From contig CAAGDD010000003.1 of NCBI GenBank assembly GCA_900768545.1, forward strand, positions 105,557 to 169,556: a stretch of 64,000 nucleotides of DNA. The letters run 5' to 3'. The translations under genes were made by a program, and so were the position numbers. This document shows positions 62,796-64,000 of this stretch, piece after piece. The notes beneath the pieces were generated by a model that was not told where the DNA came from, ran no database searches, and saw nothing but the letters and a program-made list of their open reading frames with translations. Numbering within the stretch: the stretch's first letter is position 1; every line of letters begins with the position of its first letter. Source of the stretch: Clostridia bacterium. GTDB lineage: Bacteria; Bacillota; Clostridia; Christensenellales; UBA1242.

Positions 62796-63389
62796 TTAGA
62801 TATCAATTATATTTTCATCGTCGTCTTTTGCAAACATATCCTTCAATGTCTTTTTGGTCTTTTTTACTTTTGCAGAAACAACAAAAATGTCGATCATGCT
62901 CAATATTCCGTCAACAATCAATGCCGAGCCAAGAAGGATAAACAAGATTCTTTCGTTTGCTGGGTTGCAAATCACAGAGATTGCAAAACCAAACACCAAG
63001 GCCGCCAAAATTGTGTCGATCCACCAATATCTTGAACCGAGCCTGCGAAGGTCGAATGATTCTTGAATTTCAAACAAACTCTTCAAAAGCAAAATCACGC
63101 CAAAGATGATGCCGATGATGTTTGAATTTACAAGGGCGGGTGCACACGCGAAAATAGTGATTGCAAGAGCAATTCCAGCCACACCCAAAATCACGCCAAA
63201 TGGCTCAATTCCATACAAAAAGTAGCTGACTGTTTTGACAATTCCAATCACCAAAGTGAGCGATGCAAAAAGATAAATAATTGTTGCTTTTGTGAAATTT
63301 GGGCAGACGATCATCAAGATTCCAAACACAATGCTGAGCGTCGCTTCCAAAAGCGAAATTGACTTAATTTGTTTCAAAAATGAACTCAT
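62796..63389 (-). CDS. HdeD/DUF308-family membrane protein
   Basis: 197 residues with six predicted membrane helices in two halves related in sequence pattern (SIVFGILMIVCPN... and GVAGIALAITIFACAPA...), as in HdeD/DUF308 proteins, and a charged cytoplasmic tail. GGAGAG before the ATG. Function in Bacillota unknown; HdeD of E. coli relates to acid resistance. Confidence 0.82.
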   Translation of the reverse strand: MSSFLKQIKSISLLEATLSIVFGILMIVCPNFTKATIIYLFASLTLVIGIVKTVSYFLYGIEPFGVILGVAGIALAITIFACAPALVNSNIIGIIFGVILLLKSLFEIQESFDLRRLGSRYWWIDTILAALVFGFAISVICNPANERILFILLGSALIVDGILSMIDIFVVSAKVKKTKKTLKDMFAKDDDENIIDI

Positions 63390-63583
63390 AATTCTCTCCT
63401 TTTTCAGTCATATTTTAGTATTTTTGCCAAAAAATTGCAAATAAAACGCAAGCAAATCTTATACATTTTTTGACCAAATTGTTTAAAATAACACAATAAA
63501 TGAAGATAATATCATAGAAAAAATGCAAAAATTTAATAAAAATCGTGTTTTTTGGCATTTTTGATTTATTTTTGAAATATAAG

Positions 63584-63612
63584 TTGACAAATTTCATATT
63601 TAATAGTAAAAT
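63584..63612 (+). promoter_or_regulatory. Promoter upstream of the tRNA-Thr relic and tRNA-Thr
   Basis: TTGACA (63584-63589), 17-bp spacer, TAAAAT (63607-63612). If it drives the tRNA, the primary transcript has about 235 nt of 5' leader containing the relic. Confidence 0.6.
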
Positions 63613-63753
63613 CGTTTTGTTGAAAAGTTAACAATCAAACTTAAAGCATTTTTGGGTTTGCTGGTTTGTCAAAAAAATTTGACATTTGAATGCAGTTTGA
63701 TCCACAAAAAACTTACAGACCGAACCTTTTCAAACGCGAAATCTATGCATTTT

Positions 63754-63791
63754 GCTACTGTGGCTTAAAGCAATCGCACCACCTTGGTAAG
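63754..63791 (+). pseudogene. Degenerate partial copy of tRNA-Thr
   Basis: Aligns without gaps to the first 38 nt of the intact tRNA-Thr exactly 100 bp downstream. The first 12 bases (GCTACTGTGGCT) and the anticodon segment CCTTGGTAAG are identical, the D-loop and stem positions between have changed, giving 29 of 38 matches. The 3' half is not recognisable, so it cannot fold as a tRNA. Confidence 0.7.
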
Positions 63792-63853
63792 ATTTGAAAT
63801 GCCTAAAATTACCGACTTAAAAACTTAATAAATTAGCCTATTTTTATAGATAT

Positions 63854-63928
63854 GCTACTGTGGCTCAGCGGTAGAGCACTGCCTTGGTAAGGCAGGGGTC
63901 ACGGGTCCGATTCCCGTCAGTAGCTCCA
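63854..63928 (+). tRNA. tRNA-Thr(GGU)
   Basis: 75 nt with encoded CCA. Acceptor GCTACTG pairs with CAGTAGC, the anticodon stem is CTGCC/GGCAG around TTGGTAA (anticodon GGU), and the T-arm ACGGG-TCCGATT-CCCGT is normal except for C instead of the second T of TTC (GTCCGATTC). Confidence 0.93.
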
Positions 63929-63939
63929 CTCATTAAAAG

Positions 63940-63983
63940 TCGCTAAAACCCTTTATTTTCCTAGGGTTTTGGCGATTTTTTAT
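63940..63983 (+). terminator. Terminator of tRNA-Thr
   Basis: TCGCTAAAACCCT / AGGGTTTTGGCGA stem (one wobble) with T run. Confidence 0.9.
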
Positions 63984-64000
63984 TCTCATTTTTTAACAAA

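Noticed and set aside
1..63999. CRISPR arrays, insertion sequences, prophage or integrase genes
   Set aside because: I looked for regularly spaced direct repeats, transposase motifs and terminal inverted repeats and saw none; the only tandem repeat is the 18-bp duplication at 57988-58023.

Overview
The window is an origin-proximal stretch of the chromosome of an anaerobic, very AT-rich, low-GC Gram-positive bacterium, most likely an uncultured Clostridia-type Bacillota. Supporting signs are the gene set (parA/parB with parS sites, rpmH-rnpA-yidD-yidC, dnaN, dnaA, recF), T-box control of a glycyl-tRNA synthetase, strong GGAGG ribosome binding sites, TTGACA/TATAAT promoters with frequent TGn extensions, a Spo0A-type DNA-binding domain, rubrerythrin, and pyruvate formate-lyase with its activase. 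I cannot name a species.

Layout. 0.18-2.8 kb: parA-parB followed by an 0.8 kb gene-free stretch with three identical parS palindromes. 2.8-5.2 kb: rubrerythrin, tRNA-Ser(GCU), and asnA, preceded by an Asn-rich leader peptide, mutually exclusive hairpins and a terminator. 5.2-13.6 kb: a U32-family protein, an orphan Spo0A-like DNA-binding domain, an aconitase X / old-yellow-enzyme operon, and an amidase-like protein with two peptidoglycan-binding domains. 13.8-16.8 kb: pflB-pflA. 16.9-24 kb: the origin block, with rpmH-rnpA-yidD-yidC, dnaN and dnaA on the minus strand, recF divergent, and a DnaA-box cluster plus AT-rich stretch (probable oriC) between dnaN and dnaA. 24-31 kb: a large CvpA-like membrane protein, then a reduced division/cell-wall cluster (rsmH, a membrane protein in the ftsL position, a PASTA-containing PBP). 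31-37 kb: a membrane metallopeptidase, a DUF1540 protein, T-box-controlled glyQS, and a two-gene unit with an ABC-F ATPase that has lost one ATP site. 37.5-50.6 kb: one 13.1 kb gene for a 4366-residue membrane-anchored surface protein. 50.7-64 kb: cardiolipin synthase, unknown proteins, an XRE regulator with a HAD-type protein, rpsO-pnp, a 935-residue lipoprotein, two unknown co-transcribed genes, an HdeD-like protein, and tRNA-Thr(GGU) with a degenerate copy of itself exactly 100 bp upstream.

The genes closest to the origin are read away from it, so they are co-oriented with replication; parAB, rbr and asnA are exceptions. The most distinctive items are the asnA attenuator, four promoters that place the predicted +1 on (or within one base of) the start codon of genes lacking a Shine-Dalgarno (leaderless candidates), the orphan Spo0A domain, the aconitase X/OYE operon, the half-dead ABC-F protein, the YidC with an extra external domain, and the giant surface protein.
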